A stretch of DNA of 61,711 nt from Stagonosporopsis chrysanthemi (lineage: Eukaryota > Ascomycota > Dothideomycetes > Pleosporales > Didymellaceae): contig JAFISE010000178.1 in the NCBI GenBank assembly GCA_022560025.1, positions 1-61,711 of the forward strand, in the 5' to 3' direction. The notes beneath the pieces are model-generated. The model did no database searches, was not told the origin of the DNA, and saw only the letters and a list, made by a program, of their open reading frames with translations. Below, in pieces: positions 30,788-41,639 of this stretch; within the stretch, counting starts at the first letter, position 1; every line of letters starts with the position of its first letter. The translations under genes were made by a program, and so were the position numbers.

Positions 30788-33700
30788 ATGAAGTCCACGA
30801 ACGGGATGTCGACCCCGAGCAGCACATCTAGCTCAGAGGTGCTTGACGAACATTTGTCGCCCTCAGCACAGGTACGTACCTAGGTGCTTTATATCAAGCT
30901 CTTAGGCATCAGCTTACATGGCCCAGGCAAGCACAGATGGTGTGGCTATTGTAGGCTTATCCTGCCGTACGGCTGGCGGCAATGATACCCCCGAGAAGCT
31001 CTGGGACTTTCTCCTGCAAAAGAAGAACGCATCGGGCGAAGTACCGGTACATCGATGGGAGCCGTGGCGGCAGCGAGATCCTCGTAACGCCAAGATTCTC
31101 GACAACATCATTCGCAAAGGCTACTTCCTGGACAGCTTGGAAGATTTCGATGCAGCTTTCTTTGGCATCTCGCCTAAGGAGGCTGAACTCATGGACCCAC
31201 ACCAGCGTCTAGGACTCGAGCTTGCATGGGAAGCTCTAGAAAATGCTGGCATTGACCCGAAAAAGCTCAACGGAAGCGATACAGCTGTTTTCATGGGCGT
31301 AGATTCCGATGATTATTCACGTATGCTAATGGAGGATCTGCCAACAATCGAGGCCTGGAGTGGTATTGGGACTGCCTATCACGGTATTCCCAACAGGATT
31401 TCATACCATCTGGGTCTCCAAGGTCCTAGCACAGCAGTCGACGCAGCTTGCGCAAGCTCACTCATTGCTATTCACCTCGCTCGTCAAGCTATTGTGTCAG
31501 GCGAGAGCACCGTGGCTATTTGCGGTGGTGTCAACGTCATCTGTGCGCCCGGCCTTACTCACATGCTTCAAAAAGCAGGAGCTCTCACCACAGAGGGTGT
31601 GTGTCGTTCGTTTGACGACGCAGCATGTGGGTATGCTCGTGGTGAAGGTGGTGCGGTTGTGGTACTCAAGCGTCTTAGCGCTGCAATCGAGGACGACGAC
31701 AACATCTTGGCGGTCATGAAGAGCTCTGCCTCTGCCCAGGACGGCAAAACAAACGGAATCATGGCACCAAACTCCAAGGCGCAAGAACTTGTTGCCAGGC
31801 AGGCATTACTACGGGCTGGTGGTATCGACCCTCATACCATCGATTACGTTGAAGCACATGCGACCTCAACATCCTTAGGTGATCCCACTGAAATCAGGGC
31901 TATCGCTGAAGTCTATGGAAAAGGGCGCCGGACCAACTCACCTTGCTACATTGGCTCCATTAAGCCGAACGTGGGGCACCTGGAGGCCGCAGCTGGTGCA
32001 ATTGGCTTCGTCAAAGCTGTTATGAGCGTCCAGAAGGGCGTTCTGGCTCCACAAACACTGTTGGACAAGCTGAACACCAAAGTTGACTGGGCTACAAGTG
32101 GACTGGAGGTCGTAAGAGAACAGAAAGCATGGCCTGGACGCGATACCCGGCGGAGAGCAGCTGTATGTTGTTATGGGTACGGTGGCTCGGTCTGCCATGC
32201 TATTCTTGAGCAGGCACCTGGAAAAGCAGTTCGCATTGCCTCCACGAACAAACAGTCAGCTGCTTTAATCACTCTGTCGACTATGCAAGAGAAACGCCTA
32301 CCAGCTATCGCGGCTTCCTTGGCACATTCTCTATCTGCAGGTGGCGCAGCCAGAGACCTACACGCTCTTGCACGGACACTAGCTTCGCGACGTGCTGCAC
32401 ACAACTACCGGGCTTCTTTCATTGTGAACGATCAGGCGGATGCTATCCATAAGCTGACCGAATTTGCAAAGGGCAGACATGATCAATGGACTACGACCAA
32501 CAGCACACTTGAGAGCGCAGCGGAAAAGGGGGTAGTCTGGGTCTTCTCCGGCCATGGTGCACAATGGCCTGACATGGGCAAGCAGTTGATGCGCAACCAA
32601 ATCTTCCAACAAAGTTTATCGTCCTTAGATGAGGTCTTTCGAACAGAGGCTGGCTTCTCCGTTATTGAAACGCTGCAAAACAACGACTTGGGCACCTCGG
32701 CGAGAGTCCAGGTTCTCACTTATGCCGTCCAGATTGGTCTTGCAGCTGTTCTAAAAGGAAACGGCATCACTCCACAAGCCATCATTGGTCACTCTGTCGG
32801 CGAAATTGCAGCTGCAGTGGTTGCTGGATGCCTGACGGCTCGGGAAGGTGCAATTCTCGTATCCAGACGTGCGAAGCTTTACGAACGGGTGCAAGGTCTG
32901 GGTGCAATGGCCTTGGTCACGTTGCCTTTCAAAAAGGCTTCGCAGGCGCTCGCCGGACGAAACGACATCGTTGCCGCCATCCGATCTTCGCCATCGACAT
33001 GCGTTGTGAGTGGTACCACCAATGCTGTAGAATGGTACACGGACCTTCTCAAGAAAGAGAACATCAAGTTTTGGAGAGTTGAGACAGATATTGGCTTTCA
33101 TTCGCCAATGCTAGGGCATCTCGTGTCTTTGTTCCGACAACATCTAAGCAATGCCATTAAGCCTCAACCTGCTATCGTACCGATTTATTCAACGTCGGCT
33201 TCTGACTCGAGATCCATCTCCCTGCGCGATATCGATTACTGGACAAAGAATATGCTCGACCCGGTCTGGCTTGTTGACGCTGTTGAAGCTGCGGCAGATG
33301 ACGGCTTTCGCGTCTTCATGGAAGTCTCGACACATCCCATTGTCTCACATTCTATCTCCGAAACACTATCTGCTCGCTTGACTAATGATCATGCCATTTT
33401 TGGTATCATGGCCAAAGACACGCCAGCCGAAAGCAGTATATTGAAGGCTGTATCTCAGCTACACAATCTCGGTGCACAGGTCGACTTTGGCGCTCTACTA
33501 GGAGCGGGTCCTTGGTCGACGTTCGTGCCTAATACGCCTTGGGTTCACAAGCCGTACTGGAAAAAGATTTCCATGGGCTCTGATGCTACCTCCCATCATC
33601 ATAACGCGGAGACGCACACTGTGCTTGGCGGCCTGATTGAGGTCGCTGGTAGCAGTATCAAAGTATGGTCAACGACGCTAGACGACGCGACCAAACCTTA

Positions 33701-36185
33701 TCCTCTGACGCATCCTCTTGAAGGCACAGAAATCATACCTGCCGCTGTGTATTGCAATACTTTCCAGCGTGCTACAGGCGCAACTGTACTCGACAATCTA
33801 GAGCTTCGCGTACCAACACCAATGACAGCTGACAAACGTGAGCTGCAAGTGGTGGTCGATGGTAATGAGGTCCGCATGGCATCTCGCCTTAAGCTTGGAT
33901 CAGGTGGCAGTGCCGATGTTGAGCATGCGTGGATTGAGCACAGTGCAGCCAAGTTTGAAACGACAGACATGGCTCTTCACAAACATACGTACTCGATCAC
34001 GGACATCCAGAAAAGGATCAGCGCACGACTTCCAAACAGCTTTGCGTGGGATTATCTCCAGAGTATTGGTGTATCCGGTATTGCCTTTCCGTGGGCAGTC
34101 ATCGAACACTTTGGCAACGAGAAGGAGATGCTCGTCAAGATGGAAATGGATCCCAGCTCACATTTATTGACGTGGGATGCAAGAAGCTGGGCGCCCTTTC
34201 TCGATGCTGCTACATCCGTTGGATCATCAATTTTCTTCAAAAGCGTAAGGATGCGTATCGTCAGCGGGATCGACCAGGTTTTGTTCGTGAGCAGAGCGCC
34301 ACCGCCTAAAGTTGGGTATCTGTTGATTAAGGAGAGATCAGAAGGCGAGAGGTTAAAGGCTGATATAAGCATCCTCAACAAGACGGGTGAGCTTCTTGTA
34401 AAGGTCACGGGCATGAGATTCTCCGATGTTGAAACGACAGGCGACAGAAGAACAAGCGTGGATTCACTTGTCCATCGATTGGCATGGGTACCACCAAAAT
34501 TCTCAGAGTCGCCGCTGCCAATGAACAACGTCATCGTTGTATCCGAAGACAGCCAGACCGCGGACAACTACATCAACGCCTTGGAGTTCATGAGCAAACG
34601 AGTGGTCACAGTGTCCTCCGCCGAAGGCCTGGAAGAGCCCAGTATCTTACATGTTTTACATGAAAAGGACACAATCGTCATCTACTTGCCTGGCACAGTT
34701 GAAGATGCTGATCATATTCCGGAGAAGGCGCAAGCTTTTACATGGGAGACTGCGAGTATCCTGGCCATCTTAGCAGACCGTCCCGGCGCACCAAAGCTCT
34801 TTGTCATCACTGAAAGCGCGCACAAGAGCCAATCACCTACCTGTCTCGCCCAGTATCCGTTGTATGGGTTCGCTCGAGTAGCGGCGTCTGAATATCCGGA
34901 TCAGTGGGGTGGGCTCATTGACAACGAGGGGCCTGCATTTCCGCTGCTTCCGCTAAGATACGTGAAGGACCATAGCGTGGTGCGAGTACAGGATGGCCTT
35001 CCTCGCATCGCTCGACTTCGGGCATTCACAAAGGACCAGCAGGCTTCTCATAACAACAGTACTTTACTGCCACAGGCGCACGGAACATATCTGGTCACTG
35101 GAGGCTTCGGCGATCTTGGTCTAGAGATACTTGACTTTCTTGCGGAGAAGGGCGCTAGAAGAATAGTGGTGATTACACGACGCCCGCTTCCATCTCGCAA
35201 GGGATGGCCGTCTGTGTCAGGCTCTATGGTGTTGGTCGTGGAGAAGCTCAAGAAACTTGAGAGTTTGGGCGTCACTGTCCACGCCCTTGCACTCGATATA
35301 GGCTCTCCGTCTGCATCGGAAGACTTATCAGCCGCACTCGAGCGCCTTTCCCTTCCACCTGTGCTGGGGGTCATCCACGCCGCAGGTGTTTCAGGTTATG
35401 GATATATCAAGGACACTTCACGCACCTCTTACGCCTCTGTCATGAGCCCCAAAATTCAGGGTGCGCTGAATTTGCACAAGCTCTTTCCACCTGACACACT
35501 TGATTTCCTTGTTCTCTTCTCTTCCATCGGCCAGATTATCGGCACACCTGGCCAGTCCGCCTACGCCGCATCGAACTCCTTTCTCGATGGCCTAGCAACC
35601 CATCGCCGCCTACAGGGCTGCAATACCATTGCCATACAGTGGACTGCATGGCGCGCGCTCGGACTGGCGAGTGATACAGCACTTGTCGACCTGGAGCTAC
35701 ACAGCAAGGGCATGACGGACATCACTGTCCAGGAAGGGTTCCAGGCGTGGATGCATCTGTCGAACATCGATTCCGACCATGCTGTCGTGACGAGGACACG
35801 CATTATCGATGCGGATGAAGCGCTGCCGTGCGAGCTGATCCAGGATGTTGTGCAGAGACGTGCTGCACCCTTCATATCTACCACTCCTGGTTCCTCTGTC
35901 ACAACGTCGGTCGCGAAGCCGAGAAGTGGTTCAGAGCTCAAAGCGCATCTTAACCTAGAGATCAAAGGTTGCTTGTCGCGCGTTCTGCACTTGGATGTCG
36001 AGGAGATTGATGATAAGGCGTCGATTGCCAATCTCGGCGTCGACTCGGTTATGACCGTTGCACTGAGGCAGCAGCTACAGAAGGCAATGGGTGTCAAAGT
36101 ACCGCCGACTTTGACGTGGAATCATCCTACCATTGCGCATCTTGTGGAGTGGTTCTATGAGAAGTTGTCGATCGAAGACAGATAA
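30788..36185 (+). CDS. 6-MSAS-type partially reducing iterative polyketide synthase
   Basis: Iterative type I PKS with the 6-methylsalicylic-acid-synthase layout KS-AT-TH(DH)-KR-ACP and no methyltransferase, enoyl reductase or terminal thioesterase. Preferred model: exon 1 30788-30871, a 55-bp intron, exon 2 30927-36185, 1,780 aa (P. griseofulvum/patulum 6-MSAS is near 1,770). The alternative start at 30918 gives 1,755 aa. Active sites, short-model numbering: KS Cys178 in DAACASSL, His in VEAHATST and KPNVGHLEA; AT Ser near 625 in GHSVGE; TH/DH His932 in THPLEGTEIIPAA, the family's HPLxGTEI motif; KR nucleotide motif TGGFGDLGLE near 1390 and Tyr1549 in GQSAYAASNSF; ACP Ser1710 in LGVDSVMT. 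All essential residues are intact. Products of this clade include 6-methylsalicylate and mellein-like dihydroisocoumarins; the product here cannot be decided. The MFS gene at 39.5 kb could export it. Confidence 0.93.
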
Positions 36186-36336
36186 GTAGGACATTGTTTC
36201 TGGAGTTCCACGGTTTTTTCAAGTCTTATGAAGATAGAGGGTATATGGTAATGTTCTATGATAGAAGGGAATCGGCGTACATAGAAGTTTAAGCGACGCA
36301 TGACTCTACAATTCAGCAAGTAAGCTTTTCATTAGT

Positions 36337-38829
36337 CTAGTTCCTATCCTCCATCAGTAGCTCAGCATTTTCGCTCAAGAAGTGTAATTTTTCGTCGTCT
36401 TTGTCCTCGCGAACATGACCCTGGCGTCCCAGTTGGACTGCTCTGAACATGACTTCTTCGTAGCTAGTTCCAAGTCGAGAGGCGGCCTCCTCATGCGTGA
36501 CGCCCAAAAGTCCGTATTGTCGAACGAGCCTCAGCAAAGCGGTCTCAGTGACTCGTCCGACACGCGAAAGAGGAGGAATAGCGGGGCCAATTGTAGCGCC
36601 GGAAATTGGATCGAACGATTCGAGATCCGGCATATCGATGTCAGTGTCATTATCGTCCTCCCAGTCGTCATCGTCGGTTTCACCAAGGTTTGATACACCG
36701 GTGGCCGCGATAACCTTTCGGTAGTCATCACTCAGCAGCTCGATGCTAGGCTTGACGAACACCTGTGTCCATCTGCCAGCAGCCGATTGACTATAATTTG
36801 TCTTAATGAACCCGACGCGTTGCAGGTCATCTATAGCACGTCGAACTGATGGCGAGCTCCAGTCGCCACGCTCCGATGTAAGCCTAACCACGAGGGCATC
36901 CTCAGTCAGTCCTGTGGACGGGTCCGGAAGATCCCTCAATGTTCTGAGGATCGCAATCCGGATAGCGCTCCTGGCACTCGGTGGAGGATCTGGAAGATCC
37001 TCGCCATTTCTGGAGTAACTGCTGGTTCCGATATCGCTGCCGCTGTGATCTGCTTCTGTTCGATCTTTGTCAAACACCTCAGCCATCAGCTCAGTTGCTA
37101 TCTCGCCCCTTTGCAAGTCACGGCTTATTTTGATGAGCCGTATTCTAGATTCACTGCTCAAATGGGTGTCAGAAGGCGCTAGGACGTTGCCAGCATCGCG
37201 CAGTCCTCGCACAGCATTCATGGCCATTTGCATATCCATGGACAAGTGTGTAGCTATCTCTTGCGTCAAAAGTCCTTCCTCGCCAACCATGGGTCTCATT
37301 AAAGACGCCAGGACATTGGTCTGATCCCGCACATACTCGTCGTCCCATTCATCACCATTCATGTCTTCACCATCTGTATCGCTGTCTTCTTCGTCTGACA
37401 ACTCATTTTCGTACATGTGAGCGAGGATGAATGTTTTGCTACGCAGCTGATCGTGTACTTCTGTTTCGATGCCATGGACGGTGGATAGGTCCCACCAAAG
37501 CTTGGACACACCTTCTGTGAAATAGGAGGCGCCCATGCCAACATTGTCATGACAGGTCAATACCAACTTTCTGAAATTCGTATAAAGTTCCGGAGGATTA
37601 CCGGATGTCGCAACTGAAGTCCTCCGAATTTGAAAATCCTCTGCCCAGTCGATTACGTTTTCGTTTGGCCAGAGAAGCTCTAGTTGTTCGAGATTTGGTG
37701 GCAAGGCTCTTGGCTTGCAGTTATCATCCGTGGCCCAAACGTCGGTATGACCATTGAAGACGAAAGATTGTGGAATAACCAAACTCCTCAACGCGGAAAA
37801 TCTCTTCATAGACCTGACTGGTTGCTGGCACATATCAATCAGCCATTCGAGCTCACCGTCGTCGTCCATCGTCTCAAGAGTGACTGATAACGTGTTCAGA
37901 GTGTCCTCAACAACGTGCAGCTGATCCAGGAAGTAGCGGGCACTGAGCTCTGTTGACAGATCATGGTCAATATGGTACCCGTCATTGATAAAGGAAACCT
38001 TGAGGTTTCTCAGTGCGCGACAATTCAGCGCGTGAAGAAGGTCGCTGAACGCGATCTCTGCCTTCTCAACAAGATTTTGATCGGCGAATTGAACAGAGAC
38101 AGTCAGGGCGAGATTCTCAATGTTCTCAGCGCCTGGGAGACTCCCCGGGCCATTCAGTCGCAGCACTGTGCCTATCGAGATGGTGCGGAGATCCAGAGTG
38201 GTGAGCTTCGCCAGGTCGATGTTGCATTTGAGCATGGACGTGTCTCCTGTGACAAGATTTGTGACATTCTTCCACCCACTCAGCACAAGGTCTGGCGGAC
38301 TCGTGCCACCCCACAGGCCGGAGATGCACTCGCTTGAAGGCGGACCACGCTGATGATCCTTAATCCAGAAGTCGAGCTCGGTAAGATTGGGAAGCAGTGT
38401 CAATAACAAACCTCCATAGGCCGATTCGACGCAGTTGTTGATCGATCTCCACCAAGGATGAGATGAGCGATAGCCTAGCTCTTCCAGCTTCGAGATGCAT
38501 CTATCACGAAATCCAAGCAATTCGAAGCCTTGTCCTGCGTACAGCTTCTCAACACGTTTGCGCACTGCTCGAAATCGCAATGATTTGACTTTAACGGCAA
38601 GGTCTGGTCGATCCAGCAATGTGCGCAGGAGTTTGATAAGTGCATTGACTTTGGGGTGGCAGCCGCAGCAGATAGAGAGTTTTGCCGTAGCGAACAAAGC
38701 TTCCTGGGCAATGGGTCGCAGTTTTCGGGACGTAAGGCTTAAGTGCTTAAGATGCTTTGGCGTTCCGGAGTCAGGCAGGTAGAGCGCAATCTGAAGCAGC
38801 AGCTCATCAGGAAGTTGTTCTAGATGCAT
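36337..38829 (-). CDS. Large F-box protein with C-terminal winged-helix-like region
   Basis: Single exon, 830 aa from the ATG at 38829. The frame is open further upstream, but no other ATG is available near 38976 (it reads TTG). The F-box sits at the very N-terminus (MHLEQLPDELLLQIALYLPD ... LKHLSLTSRKLRPIAQEALF). Residues about 100-450 are Leu-rich (LRR-like). An acidic linker follows (DEEDSDTDGEDMNGDEWDDE). The C-terminal third has three helix-turn-helix-like segments: LTQEIATHLSMDMQMAMNAV, LTEDALVVRLTSERGDWSSP with VRRAIDDLQRVGFIKTNYS, and ETALLRLVRQYGLLGVTHEE with GTSYEEVMFRAVQLGRQGHV. These resemble winged helices, so the protein may combine SCF-adaptor and nucleic-acid- or protein-binding parts. 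It is convergent with the PKS (151 bp apart) and divergent from the MFS gene. Function unknown. Confidence 0.75.
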   Translation of the reverse strand: MHLEQLPDELLLQIALYLPDSGTPKHLKHLSLTSRKLRPIAQEALFATAKLSICCGCHPKVNALIKLLRTLLDRPDLAVKVKSLRFRAVRKRVEKLYAGQGFELLGFRDRCISKLEELGYRSSHPWWRSINNCVESAYGGLLLTLLPNLTELDFWIKDHQRGPPSSECISGLWGGTSPPDLVLSGWKNVTNLVTGDTSMLKCNIDLAKLTTLDLRTISIGTVLRLNGPGSLPGAENIENLALTVSVQFADQNLVEKAEIAFSDLLHALNCRALRNLKVSFINDGYHIDHDLSTELSARYFLDQLHVVEDTLNTLSVTLETMDDDGELEWLIDMCQQPVRSMKRFSALRSLVIPQSFVFNGHTDVWATDDNCKPRALPPNLEQLELLWPNENVIDWAEDFQIRRTSVATSGNPPELYTNFRKLVLTCHDNVGMGASYFTEGVSKLWWDLSTVHGIETEVHDQLRSKTFILAHMYENELSDEEDSDTDGEDMNGDEWDDEYVRDQTNVLASLMRPMVGEEGLLTQEIATHLSMDMQMAMNAVRGLRDAGNVLAPSDTHLSSESRIRLIKISRDLQRGEIATELMAEVFDKDRTEADHSGSDIGTSSYSRNGEDLPDPPPSARSAIRIAILRTLRDLPDPSTGLTEDALVVRLTSERGDWSSPSVRRAIDDLQRVGFIKTNYSQSAAGRWTQVFVKPSIELLSDDYRKVIAATGVSNLGETDDDDWEDDNDTDIDMPDLESFDPISGATIGPAIPPLSRVGRVTETALLRLVRQYGLLGVTHEEAASRLGTSYEEVMFRAVQLGRQGHVREDKDDEKLHFLSENAELLMEDRN

Positions 38830-39501
38830 GGCTGTCGTTGATGCTAGCCTCGCGGCCGAGAAGATGTTAGCCCCAGCTGTCTTGGGAAAGATTGAATTGT
38901 TCAACGGCCGCGAGAGACGCGCCGAAGAGGAGCGACCCGGTGGTGCTGGGAATACTCGTGTCACTCCCGGCGGCAAAAGCAGGTGCAGCCAAGGCGAGAG
39001 ATGACGTAACCCGGCGCGACATCACGTGCCTTCAGATCTCATCAGGAACCAGAATGTAGCCAGCGTCTTTTGTTAGAAAGGCAGGCATCAGATTGATTCA
39101 TCAGCCAACTCATCCGACGTTCTGAACCTGTTGCTTATCGGATGTGGTTCATTGGGGCTACAGATATTTCCGACAGCTAGATCCGTAAATCCGACCAGAT
39201 CTAATGTGGGACAAATGGGACGAATGAGGGCCCCACATCCACATGTGGATACGGAGGGGGCTTGCGGCCACAGGAAAGCCTATGTCGCCCTTCCATAATC
39301 GCATAACGATGCATTCGATAAACAATCCTTTCGAAAATGGTTGAAAAGCCCCACCTCCTCCACATTCATGAACATGGCCATATCACAGCAAGCAACTTTT
39401 AATTAACATTCCTGGGAGGAGGATCATCCAATACTGAAAGTTCGCAAACGAAGGGAAACTCCACAGGTCGCGCAACACGTATTCTCGGAGAGGAATCCAC
39501 C
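38830..39501. promoter_or_regulatory. Divergent promoter region of the F-box and MFS genes
   Basis: 672 bp between divergent starts. It holds a perfect 14-bp palindrome ATCCACATGTGGAT at 39237-39250 with a CACATGTG (E-box-like) core, and nearby ATCCGTAAATCCG at 39181-39193. These might be regulator sites for the exporter gene; this is motif inference only. Confidence 0.35.
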
Positions 39502-41224
39502 ATGAACGACCCAAATGGCTCGTCAGCTCCAAAAAACGACATGTCGCGATCACCATCGTCAATCAACTCCGCGAGCTTAGAACTATCTCGCCATCCTACG
39601 CTTGCATCGACACCGCCGCACAAGCATGAGGGTGACCTGGAATTGGCACGGACCAAATCCATCGCTCAAACAATGTCACCATTGCGCGAGTTCATGTTCG
39701 TGGGCTTGCTGTGCTCTGCGCAATTCGTAACGCAGGTCGGCCTAATGAACACATTGAACATACTGCACATCATTGGCGACGACCTTGGTATCACCGATCC
39801 CGGTGTCCTCTCGTGGCTCATCGCAGGCTACTCGCTTACTGTTGGCACATTCATTCTGCTTTCAGGTCGCTGCGGTGATCTATTTGGATATAAGCCGATG
39901 ATTATCATTGGGTTCGGTTGGTTCGCAATCTGGAACGTTGTGGCTGGTTTCAGCGTCTATGTGTCTGGGGCCGGTGGACAGATACTCTTCATCTTTGCCA
40001 GAGTTCTGAGCGGCATTGGGCCAGCGATCCTACTCCCAAATGCTTTGGGCCTATTGGGTGTAACCTACGATGAGGGCCGCAAGAAAGACATGGTCTTCTC
40101 ATTGTTCGGCGCTTGCGCACCCAGTGAGTATAGAACAAATTACACGAAGAAGTAGATACTAACGTCCTACAGGTGGTTCTGTTGTTGGTGGAACGTTTGC
40201 TGGGCTTTGGTCACTCCTCTGGTGGCCCTGGACATTTTGGACATTCGGCATTGCCCTGATCTGTCTTGGTGTCATATCATACTTCATCCTCCCAGCCGTT
40301 CCTCTCAAAGAGGAGGAGCAGGACCTTACGTTCACAGAGAGGGTACACGAGCTTGATTTGCTTGGCGCCACTGTGGGAATCACTGCAATGATTCTGTTCA
40401 ACTTTGCTTGGAATCAGGCGCCAGGGTTCGGATGGGAACAATCCTACATATACGTCCTGCTTATTGTAGGAGTATTACTCTTTCCTGCGTTCATCTGGAT
40501 TGAACTCAAGGTGTCAAAACACCCGTTGATTCCTTTCGACGCTCTTAGCACGGATGTCATTTTTGTGATGATAAGTGAGATGTGCGGATGGGCAGCCTTT
40601 GGTATGTTTTGAAGTTCGCACGCGAAGCAACAATGAATCTAACACACGCCAGGTATCTTTATCTACTACTTCGTTCAGATTCTTCAGAAGCTTCGAGGAA
40701 CATCGCCGCTTCTGACTATGGCGCAGATCAGTCCTGTCACAATCTCTGGGTTCGTTGCTGCACTATTGACTGGCCATGTCATCTCCAAAATTGGTCCTGG
40801 CTGGGTCATGTTCATCTCTATGTGTGCATTCATGATTGGCAGCGCCATTGTTGCAACTATGCCTCCACATCAGATCTATTGGGCGCAATCGTTCGTTGTT
40901 GCACTGATTATCCCTTGGGGCATGGACATGAGTTTTCCAGCTGGTACACTCATCATGAGCAATGCTGTACCGAAGCGTCACCAAGGCATGGCAGCCAGTC
41001 TGATCAATACAGTGGTCAACTACAGCATCAGCATTGGTGTCGGCATTGCGGGCACAGTAGAAACCCATGTCAACAATGGTGGTTTGAATGAAGATGACGA
41101 GCTTAGAGGGTACCGCGCTGCAATGTATCTGGGCGTCGGATTTGGTGCGATGGGAGTTGTAACCAGTGTGCTATTTCTCCTCAAGATCCGTATGCGCGAA
41201 AAGCGCATGGCGAACGCTAAGTAG
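39502..41224 (+). CDS. MFS drug/toxin:H+ antiporter (DHA2-type, 14 TM)
   Basis: Major facilitator of the drug:H+ antiporter type with about 14 helices, resembling aminotriazole-resistance (Atr1)-like proteins. Three exons (39502-40123, 40173-40601, 40653-41224) give 540 aa; introns are 49 and 51 bp with GTGAGT/CTAAC/CAG and GTATGT/CAG signals. A polar N-tail of about 70 residues precedes FVGLLCSAQFVTQVGLMNTL. Motif A-like LSGRCGDLFGYKPMIIIGFG lies after helix 2, and RVLSGIGPAILLPNALGL is antiporter motif C-like. The second half contains VPKRHQGMAASLINTVVNYS and ends KIRMREKRMANAK. It would sit in the plasma membrane and export small molecules. Its position 3.3 kb beyond the PKS suggests, but does not prove, product export. 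Confidence 0.92.
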
Positions 41225-41639
41225 AGAAACGAAATTTGCGAGGATTCTTGTTTGGCAAGAATCTCTGCACCATTGAGAAGCGTCTCATCGATCATCTCCC
41301 GTCACAATTCACACTGTGGCCTTTTCTCACAATACAAGCGACGCCGCTTCGAGACCGCGATATTTCCCAAATTTTTGCCAGATCACGGAATCAAGAAGCT
41401 GGGCTTATTCTATCATCGTTATATGTTTGTGCATCACAACGCACGAGCACGATATGATGTACCGTGCACGGTCACCCGATGCGCACGGTCACCCGATGCA
41501 CACCCCACCTCAATTCGTCTCATATTTGAACTGACTATAACTCAACACTATAATACTAATACAAGAAGCGCTTGCAGAGATAAATAGATTAAAACTAGGA
41601 GAAAAACTTTTATACTAAGCACTTGCTAAAAAACACAGT
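41225..41639. other. 3' flank and transition from normal to AT-rich DNA
   Basis: Base composition is normal to about 41530 and then becomes abruptly TA-rich. Just before the switch lies a 17-bp direct repeat (41466-41499). No gene recognised. Confidence 0.6.
41466..41499. repeat. 17-bp tandem direct repeat at the isochore edge
   Basis: GCACGGTCACCCGATG occurs at 41466 and again at 41483, period 17, unmutated. Repeated motifs at transposon ends often bind transposase, so this may be the left terminus of the decayed pogo-like element that follows; a TA dinucleotide precedes it at 41460-41461. The matching inverted end was not found in the window. Confidence 0.5.

Noticed and set aside
38830..38976. 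49-residue N-terminal extension of the large F-box protein, resembling a mitochondrial presequence
   Set aside because: The upstream frame has no ATG (position 38976 reads TTG); the F-box begins right at the ATG 38829.
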